Shown here one piece after another: positions 1-7,336 of a stretch of 64,000 nt of DNA. The notes under the pieces were generated by a model. That model did no database searches. It saw nothing but the letters and a program-made list of their open reading frames with translations, and had not been told where the DNA came from. Within the stretch, counting starts at the first letter, position 1. The number at the start of each line of letters is the position of its first letter. The DNA is from Agaricicola taiwanensis. GTDB taxonomy: Bacteria; Pseudomonadota; Alphaproteobacteria; Rhizobiales; Methylopilaceae. Made by a program: the position numbers and the translations under genes. Location: contig NZ_BMCP01000002.1 of NCBI RefSeq assembly GCF_014635245.1, positions 992,001-1,056,000 on the forward strand, written 5' to 3'.

Positions 1-546
1 GAATTCCTGGAAATCGCCCGCTCCAAAACGCTTCATTCCGGCACCACGGGTGTAGGCGCAATCGATCATTTTGCATCCGTGCTGCTCATGGAATCTGCCG
101 GCATCAAGCTGGAGACCGTCAACTACAAGGGCGGAACTGACGCGATGATCGATCTTATCGGCGGTCACGTCGACATGTACTTCGGAAGCCTCACACAGCT
201 CATGCAGCAGATCCGCGCCGGCAAGCTGACCGCGATAGCCGTAACGGGTGACAAGCGCTCGGACGCCCTGCCGGACACACCGACCTTCGCCGAGGCTGGC
301 CTCCAGGGAATGGACGTGCAGCAGTGGTGGGCGATATTTGCTCCCAAGAAGACGCCCGACGCCGTGATCGAAAAGATCAACGCAGACATCAACGCCATAC
401 TGGAGAGCGACGGCACGAAAGCGTTCTTTGCGCAGGATGGTGCCTACCCCGATCCCATGGAGGTCCAAGAACTCAAGGACTTCGTAAAGAGCGAATCGGA
501 GAAATGGCAGAAGATTGCCAAACAGGCCAACATGGCTGTCCAGTAG
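1..546 (+). CDS. TTT-family periplasmic receptor (Bug protein), 3' part
   Basis: The reading frame is open from the first base, so the N-terminus and signal peptide lie outside the window. The visible 181 residues are the C-terminal half of a Bug/TctC periplasmic solute receptor, which delivers carboxylates or related compounds to a TctA/TctB membrane transporter. Family landmarks are visible: the VNYKGGTDAMIDLIGGHVD segment, IRAGKL, the LPDTPTFAEAG motif, and the C-terminal PKKTPDAVIEKINADIN helix. It ends with TAG about 110 bp before a co-oriented amidase gene, which suggests the amidase acts on the imported ligand or a derivative. The ligand cannot be named from sequence. No TctA/TctB gene follows on this side. 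Confidence 0.9.
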   Translation, partial: EFLEIARSKTLHSGTTGVGAIDHFASVLLMESAGIKLETVNYKGGTDAMIDLIGGHVDMYFGSLTQLMQQIRAGKLTAIAVTGDKRSDALPDTPTFAEAGLQGMDVQQWWAIFAPKKTPDAVIEKINADINAILESDGTKAFFAQDGAYPDPMEVQELKDFVKSESEKWQKIAKQANMAVQ

Positions 547-656
547 ACACCCCAGCAGAACCGCGCACACCAATCGGGGGGCGCCGGAGAATGCCACGCA
601 TCTGCAGCTCCCTCGCTGCCTCTCCAGACTTATAATTCACAACAAAAGGTGTTGGG

Positions 657-2090
657 ATGGCCATGGCAAGCGCTGATCTTTGCGCTCTAGGCGTGACTGA
701 ACTGGGACGGCTCTATAGGAGCCGTGAGGCGTCACCCGTGGAGGTTACACGGGCGACGCTTGAACGGATCGAGCGTTTGAACCCCGAGTTGAACGCTTAT
801 GTGAGTGTATTGGCAGAATCTGCCATGGCTGCTGCCCAAGCCGCCGAGACACAACTGCGCGCAGAGATCGACCTCGGACCGATGCACGGGATTCCGGTGT
901 CCGTTAAAGACATCATCCGGGTGAAAGGGAGCCGAACCGGCGCGGCGTCGAAAATCCTGAACAATGCGCCGCTTGACGATGAGGATTCGACTGCCGTTCG
1001 GCGGCTTCGTGCGGCGGGTGCAATCGTCCTGGGGAAGGTTAATCTGCACGAGTTTGCGCTTGGTGACCCCGACCCAGGCGGTTCGTTCGGATTTGTGCAG
1101 AACCCACGAAAGATGGGTTACCAGAGCGGCTCCTCGTCGAGCGGCTCTGGATCCGCGACAGCGGCTGGTCTGGGGGTTGTTTCGCTGGGCACCGATACGG
1201 GGGGATCCATACGCCACCCCGCGTCGGTGTGCGGGGTGGTTGGGCTCAAGCCGACGTATGGCCTTGTGCCGGTACGAGGCGTCATCCCTCTCAGCCCGGG
1301 GCTGGACCACGTGGGACCGCTGGGGCGCTCCGTTGCCGATGTTGCCGCCAGTTTGGCAACCATCGCAGGTTGGGACGCGGAGGATCCCTATTCTCTGCGT
1401 GAGCATGCGGATGACTACATGTCAGCTCTCCGCACTGACGTCCGCGGTCTGCGGCTTGGTCTCCCGACAAACGAGGTGTTCCGGTTCGGCTTCAGGGAGG
1501 CGCTTGATCTCATCGACAATGCTCGAGACATTCTCATTGAAAGCGGCTTGCAGCCGGTCGAATTCGCGTTGGAACGGGTCACAGAAGTCGTTGATGCAGT
1601 TCGCCAAGTGCTGCTTCCCACACAGCTATGGCCCTACCACGAGCAATTTGCCGATCAGGAAGCGGACTACGGGGCCGGCTTCAGGGAACGGGCACTGGCT
1701 GGCAAACAGATCTCCGCGCCTGAGTACCTCCGGGCGAAGGGAATTCAAGCGGCAGCAAGGCGAGAATGGCAGCTGTTGTTCGACCGAATGGACGTCGTCC
1801 TCCTGCCGGCGAATCTCGGAGGAACCATCCCGCATGGATCCGCCACAATCGAAGTCGACGGCAGGTCGCTCCCCTTGCGCGCGATCACGGCACCTTTCAA
1901 TCCGATTTCGAACGCAACCGGATTTCCCTCTCTCGTGGTTCCTGTGGGAATGACACGTGAGGGCCTCCCCATTGCAATTCAGTTGGTGGGACCGCCTCTG
2001 AGCGAAAGACGGCTGCTTGCAGTGGGACACTGGCTGGAGCAAGCGTTAGGTGATCCCGTTGCCAAATGGGGCATCGACTTGAGGCGCTGA
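657..2090 (+). CDS. Amidase-signature family hydrolase
   Basis: A 477-residue member of the amidase signature family (GatA/AtzF/allophanate-hydrolase-like). The Ser-cisSer-Lys catalytic set is visible: Lys84 in VSVKD, the Ser/Gly-rich SGSSSSGSGS loop near residues 157-166, and the nucleophile Ser184 in TDTGGSIRHPAS. Length is normal for a stand-alone amidase. No GatB or GatC partner is nearby, so tRNA amidation is unlikely and hydrolysis of a small amide is more probable. It lies downstream of a TTT receptor on the same strand and probably belongs to a small uptake-and-hydrolysis unit. A second ATG lies two codons inside and could be the true start. Confidence 0.85.
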   Translation: MAMASADLCALGVTELGRLYRSREASPVEVTRATLERIERLNPELNAYVSVLAESAMAAAQAAETQLRAEIDLGPMHGIPVSVKDIIRVKGSRTGAASKILNNAPLDDEDSTAVRRLRAAGAIVLGKVNLHEFALGDPDPGGSFGFVQNPRKMGYQSGSSSSGSGSATAAGLGVVSLGTDTGGSIRHPASVCGVVGLKPTYGLVPVRGVIPLSPGLDHVGPLGRSVADVAASLATIAGWDAEDPYSLREHADDYMSALRTDVRGLRLGLPTNEVFRFGFREALDLIDNARDILIESGLQPVEFALERVTEVVDAVRQVLLPTQLWPYHEQFADQEADYGAGFRERALAGKQISAPEYLRAKGIQAAARREWQLLFDRMDVVLLPANLGGTIPHGSATIEVDGRSLPLRAITAPFNPISNATGFPSLVVPVGMTREGLPIAIQLVGPPLSERRLLAVGHWLEQALGDPVAKWGIDLRR

Positions 2091-2115
2091 AGCTTGGTTC
2101 CCGCGCCGCCAAAAT

Positions 2116-2152
2116 GAGGTGCTCTCGCCTCCTTAGCCGTCGAGAGCACCTC
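2116..2152. terminator. Hairpin between convergent genes
   Basis: A perfect 12-bp inverted repeat (GAGGTGCTCTCG at 2116-2127 and its complement at 2141-2152) with a 13-nt loop sits between the convergent ends of the amidase gene and the carboxyspermidine dehydrogenase gene. There is no uridine run on either side, so it is a stable stem that may act as a bidirectional transcription barrier or 3'-end stabiliser rather than a textbook intrinsic terminator. Confidence 0.5.
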
Positions 2153-2201
2153 GTCATCCGTGGAACTGACGCATTCACCGCAATGGCGTTCATCACACCG
2201 C

Positions 2202-3467
2202 TTATTCCGTGAGGAGCCGCTCCGAGCGCGCGTCCAACAGTTCCTGATCAATCTTGCCTTGGCGGATCCGGCTCGGAAGACCCATGCGGTCCAACAGCTG
2301 GAGGAAAGGCAGTGGGGGCAGCTCCTCCACGTGCGTCATCTCTCCGACGTCCCAATCTCCTCGGGCTATGAGCATGGCTGCCGCGGCTGCCGGAACACCT
2401 GCCGTGTAAGAGATGCCTTGACTGCCGACGTCCTCGAAGGCTTCGCGGTGATCGGCCAGATTGTAAATGAACACCTCGCACTCACGGCCGTCTTTCACTC
2501 CCTTGATGAGGTCGCCGATACAGGTCAGTCCCGTATAGCTGGGTGCAAGGGATGACGGATCGGGCAGCACTGCCTTCACGACCTTCAGCGGAACCACCTC
2601 GACGCCTTCCGCTGTCTTGATCGGCTGCTCCGACAGCAATCCGAGGTTCTTCAGAACCGTGAACACGTTGATGTAGTGGTCACCAAATCCCATCCAGAAG
2701 CGGACGTTTGGCACTTTGAGGATCTGTGACAGGGAATGTACCTCGTCATGACCTGTGAGGTACGCTTTCTGCCTGCCCACGACAGGCAGGTCCCATTCCC
2801 GGCCGACCTCGAACATCTTGTTGGACACCCACCTTCGGTCTTGCCAGGACCAGACTTGCCCGGTGAACTCGCGGAAGTTGATCTCCGGATCAAAATTGGT
2901 GGCGAAGTATCTGCCGTGGCATCCTGCGTTGATATCGATGATATCGATTGAATCGACCCGATCGAAATATTCGTCAAACGCGAGCCTGGCATAGGCATTC
3001 ACGACCCCGGGATCAAACCCCGCGCCCAGTATCGCGGTGACCTTGCGCTGCCTGCACTCCTCGCGCCGCTTCCATTCATAGTTCGCGTACCACGGAGGCG
3101 TCTCGCAGATCTTGAGCGGGTCCTCGTGGATCGCGGTGTCGATGTACGCCGCGCCCGTGGCGATGCAGGCCGATAGCACCGACATGTTCAGGAATGCCGA
3201 TCCGACATTGATCACGATCCGCGCACCCGTCCTCTCTATCAGCGCCTTTGTGGCTTCAAGATCGGTTGCGTCGAGCGCATGCGCCTGAAGTTTTCCAGCG
3301 GTCTTCAGAGCTGTCTTCCGAACAACGGAGGCGACGATGGCCTCGCACTTACCCAGAGTGCGCGAAGCGACATGAATGTCGCCAAGGACGTCGTTGTTCT
3401 GCGCGCACTTATGCGCGACCACGTTTGCGACGCCGCCAGCGCCAATGATGAGGACGTGCTTCTTCAT
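2202..3467 (-). CDS. Carboxyspermidine/carboxynorspermidine dehydrogenase (saccharopine dehydrogenase family)
   Basis: A 421-residue protein with an N-terminal Rossmann fold (LIIGAGGVANVVAHKC) of the saccharopine-dehydrogenase-like group. This enzyme condenses putrescine or diaminopropane with aspartate semialdehyde using NADPH to give carboxyspermidine or carboxynorspermidine. The assignment is strengthened by the next gene, a matching decarboxylase, which starts 42 bp downstream of nothing else: the two genes are co-oriented with a 42-bp gap, the decarboxylase being upstream. Alphaproteobacteria commonly make spermidine by this route instead of the S-adenosylmethionine route. Which of the two triamines is made cannot be told from sequence. 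Confidence 0.85.
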   Translation of the reverse strand: MKKHVLIIGAGGVANVVAHKCAQNNDVLGDIHVASRTLGKCEAIVASVVRKTALKTAGKLQAHALDATDLEATKALIERTGARIVINVGSAFLNMSVLSACIATGAAYIDTAIHEDPLKICETPPWYANYEWKRREECRQRKVTAILGAGFDPGVVNAYARLAFDEYFDRVDSIDIIDINAGCHGRYFATNFDPEINFREFTGQVWSWQDRRWVSNKMFEVGREWDLPVVGRQKAYLTGHDEVHSLSQILKVPNVRFWMGFGDHYINVFTVLKNLGLLSEQPIKTAEGVEVVPLKVVKAVLPDPSSLAPSYTGLTCIGDLIKGVKDGRECEVFIYNLADHREAFEDVGSQGISYTAGVPAAAAAMLIARGDWDVGEMTHVEELPPLPFLQLLDRMGLPSRIRQGKIDQELLDARSERLLTE

Positions 3468-3509
3468 TTCGGGGGAGGTTCTCCTTCTTTTTGGGCTGTC
3501 AGCGAGACC

Positions 3510-4604
3510 TTAGGAAAGGCTCGCTTCGTAGTCCGCGTAATCGAACTCGCGGACCGTCCGCACCGAGCCGTCGAGCTCGCGGATCGCGATGGCGGGCATC
3601 CGCACGCCGTTGAACCAGTTCTTCTTCACCATGGTGTATCCCGCAGCATCCTGGATCGAGATGCGGTCGCCCACCTCCAGCGGGCGGTCGAAGCGGAAGG
3701 TGCCGAACACGTCGCCCGCCAGGCACGACTTCCCGCAGACCATGTACTCGTGCGGACCAGTGCCGGGGGCCACGGAGGCTTGCTCGCGGTAAATGAGGAG
3801 GTCCAGCATGTGGGCCTCGGTCGAGGCATCCACGACCGCCAGATTCCTCTCGTTGAACATCGTGTCGAGGACGCTGACCTCAAGCGTTGCAGCACCCGTG
3901 ACCGCGGCCTCGCCCGGCTCGAGGTAAACCTGCACGCCGAAGCGGTCGGAGAAGGCCCGGAGGCGTTCGGCCAGCGCGTCGAGCGGATAACCGTCGGCCG
4001 TGAAGTGAATGCCGCCGCCCAGGCTTACCCAGTCGACGTAATGGAGGAGTTCGCCGAACCGGGTTTCGATCGCGCCCAGCATGTCCGAGAACAACCTGAA
4101 ATCCGCATTTTCGCAGTTGTTGTGGATCATGAAACCGTCGATCCGATCCAGTACCGCTTCAACCCTGCCGACATCTCGTTCGCCGAGGCGGCTGAACGGC
4201 CGAACGGGATCGGCTAGGTCAAAGCTGGAAGAGCTGATCTCCGGATTGAGCCTAAGGCCGCAGGAGATGCCTCCTGCGCGAGCGCCGAAGCGGCTCAGTT
4301 GGCTGATCGAATTGAAGATGATCTTGTCGGCATGCGTCACTGCCTCATCGATTTCGTCGTCGGCCCAAGCGACGCTGTAGCCGTGGGTCTCGCCGCCGAA
4401 CCGTGTCTTCCCAAGCCGGACTTCGTTGAGCGACGACGACGTGGTGCCGTCCATGTAGGGGCGGATGAAATCGAACAGTGACCATGTGGCGAAGCATTTG
4501 AGAGCCAGCAGCGCCTTCGCACCCGATCTCTCGCGCAGGAACGCGATCTTTTGGAGGTTGCGGGCCAGTTTCGACTTATCGATGAGGTAATACGGCGTCT
4601 GCAT
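3510..4604 (-). CDS. nspC: Carboxyspermidine/carboxynorspermidine decarboxylase
   Basis: A 364-residue fold-III PLP decarboxylase of the NspC type, which removes CO2 from carboxyspermidine/carboxynorspermidine to yield the triamine. The PLP lysine is Lys36 in ALKCFAT. A Cys/Asp motif near the C-terminal part (GKSCLAGD) matches the second active-site contribution of the alanine-racemase-fold decarboxylases, and GGGIHFT forms the phosphate-binding glycine stretch. An AAGGAAAG ribosome site precedes the ATG. It is the first gene of the pair with the dehydrogenase and lies 45 bp downstream of a PtsN-like gene, so all three could be co-transcribed. Confidence 0.88.
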   Translation of the reverse strand: MQTPYYLIDKSKLARNLQKIAFLRERSGAKALLALKCFATWSLFDFIRPYMDGTTSSSLNEVRLGKTRFGGETHGYSVAWADDEIDEAVTHADKIIFNSISQLSRFGARAGGISCGLRLNPEISSSSFDLADPVRPFSRLGERDVGRVEAVLDRIDGFMIHNNCENADFRLFSDMLGAIETRFGELLHYVDWVSLGGGIHFTADGYPLDALAERLRAFSDRFGVQVYLEPGEAAVTGAATLEVSVLDTMFNERNLAVVDASTEAHMLDLLIYREQASVAPGTGPHEYMVCGKSCLAGDVFGTFRFDRPLEVGDRISIQDAAGYTMVKKNWFNGVRMPAIAIRELDGSVRTVREFDYADYEASLS

Positions 4605-4649
4605 CAGCTTTCCTTGCTTGGGCGCGTGAGACTGCGAGGCACGCTCGCT

Positions 4650-5195
4650 TCAGGGTTCCGGGATCGAACATGAGAGAGCCTCCCGACGGGGATCACGGAT
4701 GCTTAACGGCTCTTCTCCGGTCCTCTCGAGCCCGGTTAGGGTCCGCCTCTCACACAGCTTCAGCCAGGCGTGCGCTTCGGCCGGATCCTTGCTCGACCGC
4801 AATCGATCCCGCAGTTCAGACTGGCGCAGCAGTCGGCAGAAATGAGTAAGGGCGGAAAGAGAGCCAGCCATGCTGGACTTCGGCCAGATCAAGACCAGCA
4901 GGAGATCTACCGGAACCAGATCCGGAGCTTCATAGCTCACAGGCCGCTCCAAGGTCGCCAGTATTGCCGCAGGAGCCGACAGCCTCTCAAGACGTCCGTG
5001 CGGCACTGCTACGCCACGTCCGATGCCTGTGGGTCCCAGCGCCTCGCGCGCGATCAGTGCTGCCAGTATCTCCTCTTGGCTTTTGCCAGTCCTCTCTTCG
5101 AGGTGGCCAGAAATCCGTGATAGCGCCGACCGAATTCCTTTGGCCGGTATTCTCAACAAGATGTCGTCCTTGTGCAGGAACTGAAGGATGTCCAT
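4650..5195 (-). CDS. PTS IIA-type protein, PtsN-like
   Basis: A 181-residue protein with a single PTS EIIA domain of the nitrogen-PTS/fructose class. The phospho-acceptor is His66 in GIGRGVAVPHGRL, as in PtsN. There is no membrane EIIC or EIIB nearby, so it is a regulatory rather than sugar-transporting IIA. The last 25 residues beyond the usual domain look unstructured. Canonical ptsN usually sits downstream of rpoN-hpf in this order of bacteria; this copy instead lies directly upstream of the two polyamine genes, co-oriented with a 45-bp gap. It is probably a paralogue. Its regulatory target is unknown. Confidence 0.8.
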   Translation of the reverse strand: MDILQFLHKDDILLRIPAKGIRSALSRISGHLEERTGKSQEEILAALIAREALGPTGIGRGVAVPHGRLERLSAPAAILATLERPVSYEAPDLVPVDLLLVLIWPKSSMAGSLSALTHFCRLLRQSELRDRLRSSKDPAEAHAWLKLCERRTLTGLERTGEEPLSIRDPRREALSCSIPEP

Positions 5196-5981
5196 CGTCT
5201 GCTCCGGGGATCGTGCAATTCGATCGGCAACTCCGTTGAGGAGGGCTCCGTCGGCTGTCGCGGGTGGAAGAAAACAAGGCGCAGGGGCCTAGCCCCGCGC
5301 GAGGCCGGATCGGGATCACGTCCCGATCAGACGCTTGATTCGGGGCGACTTTCCTTGGCAGCCGTTCCGGACCGACCAATCGACGAGTGCCCTCCGCGCA
5401 ACGTTGATCCGTCAGGAGAGCGTCCCGAAGATTTCACGATCTGTTGGAGAACAAGGCGAACCTGCTGCACCGAAATACTCATGACCGCGGCTCCCGCGCG
5501 CCATTCCCGGTTTGGAGATGGGGACGCTGGCTCGACACCCATGCCGAACCTAAAGGAAGTGTTTGGGATTCAGCGCACCACAGGCACCGAATGGCGGCAG
5601 CCGGCAGCGTCCGATTGCAGGAAAGGCAAATGCGCCTTGTACGGGGAGTTCTCATTCTTACGCTCCATCGATACGGCAACTCACGCGCCGCAGAAAATGA
5701 ACCGCGATGTTCTGAACTGTCCCGGAGCAGGTATTACGTGCGGATTTCAGGATTCAGGTGCCCGCCCCGGGAAAAGTCCCGACCTTTTCCGGCAAGCCTC
5801 GAAGTCCTGATAAAAGTTTCCAGACACATGGTTCGCAACCTACCTGAATAAAGTTACACATTCAAGTTCAGTCGGCCCCATGGCGATGTGGCGCGCAGCT
5901 TCCTCGCAGCTGAGGCCGTTTATCTTTTTGTTCAGGGAGGTTTCGTGCCCACGCATTGTTGCGGGCGTGGGCACGGAAGAA
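5196..5981. other. Gene-free stretch with hairpins
   Basis: No convincing gene was found in these 786 bp. Visible structure: a perfect 8-bp inverted repeat with a 5-nt loop at 5308-5328 (GATCGGGA arms), upstream of the PtsN-like gene, and an 11-bp hairpin at 5944-5975. A 51-codon minus-strand ORF at 5327-5482 has a GGGAG site but no recognisable family. A minus-strand frame at 5479-5679 contains two CxxC pairs 11 residues apart, reminiscent of a zinc ribbon, without other support. Base composition is lower in GC around 5800-5870 than in the flanks, which suggests promoter DNA. Confidence 0.5.
5944..5975 (-). terminator. Hairpin downstream of the YegP-like gene
   Basis: Perfect 11-bp stem CGTGCCCACGC (5944-5954) with its complement at 5965-5975 and a 10-nt loop, beginning 7 bp after the stop codon of the YegP-like gene on the minus strand. 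It lacks a T run, so termination strength is uncertain, but position and symmetry fit a 3'-end structure. Confidence 0.5.
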
Positions 5982-6161
5982 CTAGTCGTTGCCGTCCTTA
6001 ACGGTGGCGCCTGGCGCGTTCTTCTTGATTGATTCGATGGCGTTAACTGCGGAAGCCTTCGCCTTGTAGGATTCGGAACTGAACATTACTTCGCCGTTTG
6101 ATGCGCGGAACCGAAAACGGAAACCGCCTGTCTTGTCTTTGAAGAGTTCGAACGAATACAT
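5982..6161 (-). CDS. Small YegP/DUF1508-family protein
   Basis: A 59-residue protein beginning MYSFELFKDKTGGFRF and containing a single YegP (DUF1508) repeat, with the typical NGEVMFSSESYKAKASA core. The start is chosen at 6161 because a GGAGG site lies four bases ahead; a longer upstream reading is Gly/Ala-rich and not family-like. Many family members carry two repeats, so this is the one-repeat form. The fold is a small beta-beta-beta-alpha unit of unknown function. It stands alone between two gene-free stretches, with a hairpin after its stop. Confidence 0.85.
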   Translation of the reverse strand: MYSFELFKDKTGGFRFRFRASNGEVMFSSESYKAKASAVNAIESIKKNAPGATVKDGND

Positions 6162-6462
6162 ATAGCCTCCATCCATGAGTGGAGCCGGCGCAACGCTGTT
6201 GCCGGCTGCACCGGCGGCCCCCGCCGTGCCCGACGGCACGCGATTCGCAGGCTGCCATGCCGCTTTTCGAAGGCCAACCGAGTCTTATCGAAAATCAGAG
6301 AATGTGGTTGAGGAAAGAGTGGAGATCTCTCGATCCGACGAGCCTGGACCTGAAAGGCGTCGGCATCTTTACGTTGCCCTTATGCTCTTCCGCCGGATTC
6401 TCTATCGAGCCCTTATGCCTTGATGACTAGCTTGCCGTGACGCCCTCTTTGGAGCCGTCACT
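6162..6462. other. Intergenic region upstream of kdpF and YegP
   Basis: Holds the divergent upstream regions of the YegP-like gene (minus) and the kdp relic (plus). A bulged inverted repeat lies at 6184-6206 (GCCGGC arms) and a short CGTGCC/GGCACG stem at 6225-6240. Near the kdp side there are two copies of CCCTTATG (around 6378 and 6411), the first preceded by CTTTACGTT. T-rich TTTA-type direct repeats are the sort of sequence that KdpE binds, so this may be the remains of the kdp promoter. No gene was seen. Confidence 0.4.
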
Positions 6463-6546
6463 ATGCTTGATGCTGTCTATCTTCTGACTGGCTGCGCGGC
6501 TTTCGCGCTCTTCAGTCTCTACGCCCATCTCGCCACGCGAGCCTGA
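6463..6546 (+). CDS. 27-residue membrane mini-protein upstream of kdpF
   Basis: A short ORF starting MLDAVYLLTGCAAFALFSLY and ending 4 bp before the kdpF start codon. It has a GGAG ribosome site 8 bases upstream of its ATG. Residues 4-20 form one likely transmembrane helix. It could be a small accessory peptide encoded at the head of the kdp operon, or a translation-coupling leader for kdpF. I cannot name a family. It is too short for statistical support; the ribosome site, hydrophobic pattern and tight spacing are the evidence. Confidence 0.45.
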   Translation: MLDAVYLLTGCAAFALFSLYAHLATRA

Positions 6547-6550
6547 TCCC

Positions 6551-6640
6551 ATGATGCTGGACCTCATCCTTGGCGGCGCTGTGGCGCTGGCGCTCGGCGT
6601 CTATCTCGTGGCCTTGCTTTTGAAGCGTAAGTCCTTCTGA
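6551..6640 (+). CDS. kdpF: KdpF, small subunit of the potassium-transporting ATPase
   Basis: A 29-residue peptide, MMLDLILGGAVALALGVYLV followed by ALLLKRKSF, with a single transmembrane helix, matching the size and pattern of KdpF, which stabilises the KdpABC K+-ATPase in the inner membrane. The reading frame is intact, but kdpA does not follow: the next sequence is the 3' tail of kdpE. The gene therefore appears to be an orphan left by deletion of kdpABCD, and is probably without function unless KdpABC is encoded elsewhere. The ATG at 6554 is an alternative start. Confidence 0.7.
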   Translation: MMLDLILGGAVALALGVYLVALLLKRKSF

Positions 6641-6772
6641 GGCGTCCTCAACGATACCTAATACCTGCGGGTCTACATCGGCCAGTTGCGTGCCAAGCTG
6701 GAGGATGATCCGGCAAACCCGAGGCTCCTCTTGACCGAACCCGGCATCGGCTACCGCGTTTGCAGCGATTAG
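6641..6772 (+). pseudogene. kdpE: Remnant of kdpE (C-terminal DNA-binding domain)
   Basis: Starting directly after the kdpF stop codon, one frame reads GVLNDT, a TAA stop at 6659-6661, then [16 protein letters not shown] and TEPGIGYRV to a TAG at 6770-6772. This is the end of the OmpR/PhoB-type winged helix of the response regulator KdpE, where the residue before YLR is usually Gln; CAA to TAA would explain the stop. Only about 42 codons remain. The kdpABCD genes and most of kdpE are missing, so the junction near 6641 looks like a deletion endpoint. Confidence 0.75.
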
Positions 6773-6796
6773 ACGGCCTTTCGCCAAGGCGGAGGG

Positions 6797-7276
6797 CTAT
6801 TCCCCAGCCGGCTTTTCCGCTCGCTCGAGCGTCTTCCATACGCCGTTGGCGGTGGCCACCACGCGCGAGCCCACCATGAGGTCTGCCCGCATGAACAGAA
6901 GCGATCGCGTCTTGCGGACAAGCTGGGCGTGCGCCTCAACAAAATCACCGATCCGCACCGCATCCACAAAGTGCACATCGAGCTGGACCGTCGCCTGAGG
7001 CCGATTCTGGTTCTGCTGGCGCGCTGTCATTCCCATGGCGCGATCGGCGAAGGTCATGATCATGCCGCCTTGTACGACGCCACGCAGGTTCTTGTGCTTG
7101 GCCTCGGCGAGAAAGGCATAACGGATCAGCTCATTCTCATCCCGCTTTTGCCACACCGGGCCGACCAGAGCGATAAAGCCGTCGTCGGCGACCATTTCCC
7201 AGCCCGAGGCCGCAGGATCAATCGTGGCGCCTTCCACCCCCGACAAGCCGTCATCCTTCTCTATCGCTCTGCTCAC
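6797..7276 (-). CDS. PaaI-type hotdog thioesterase
   Basis: A 159-residue hotdog-fold acyl-CoA thioesterase. The core helix region reads LRGVVQGGMIMTFADRAMG; the usual HGG motif of PaaI proteins is QGG here, a variant also seen in other thioesterases, and the Asp of FADRAMG is kept. The GTG at 7276 is preferred because AAGGA lies 8 bases ahead; a TTG seven codons upstream has no ribosome site. It is the last gene of the 16-gene minus-strand unit, 39 bp after tctA, and may release CoA from dead-end acyl-CoA intermediates of the pathway. The substrate is not known. Confidence 0.8.
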   Translation of the reverse strand: MSRAIEKDDGLSGVEGATIDPAASGWEMVADDGFIALVGPVWQKRDENELIRYAFLAEAKHKNLRGVVQGGMIMTFADRAMGMTARQQNQNRPQATVQLDVHFVDAVRIGDFVEAHAQLVRKTRSLLFMRADLMVGSRVVATANGVWKTLERAEKPAGE

Positions 7277-7336
7277 ATCAGCATCCTTCGCCGTCAAGAA
7301 ACATCGTGCCCATCGAGATATACCCGCGAGCTCCCG

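Noticed and set aside
964..1953. Long plus-strand frame inside the amidase gene
   Set aside because: It has an Arg/Ser-rich composition, no family resemblance and lies wholly within a well-supported gene.
5327..5482. 51-codon minus-strand ORF upstream of the PtsN-like gene
   Set aside because: A GGGAG site is present, but the sequence is low-complexity (Ser/Gly/Arg) after the first 18 residues and matches no family I know.
5479..5679. Minus-strand 66-codon frame with two CxxC pairs
   Set aside because: The zinc-ribbon-like spacing is the only support; no ribosome site and Arg/Ser-rich ends suggest chance.
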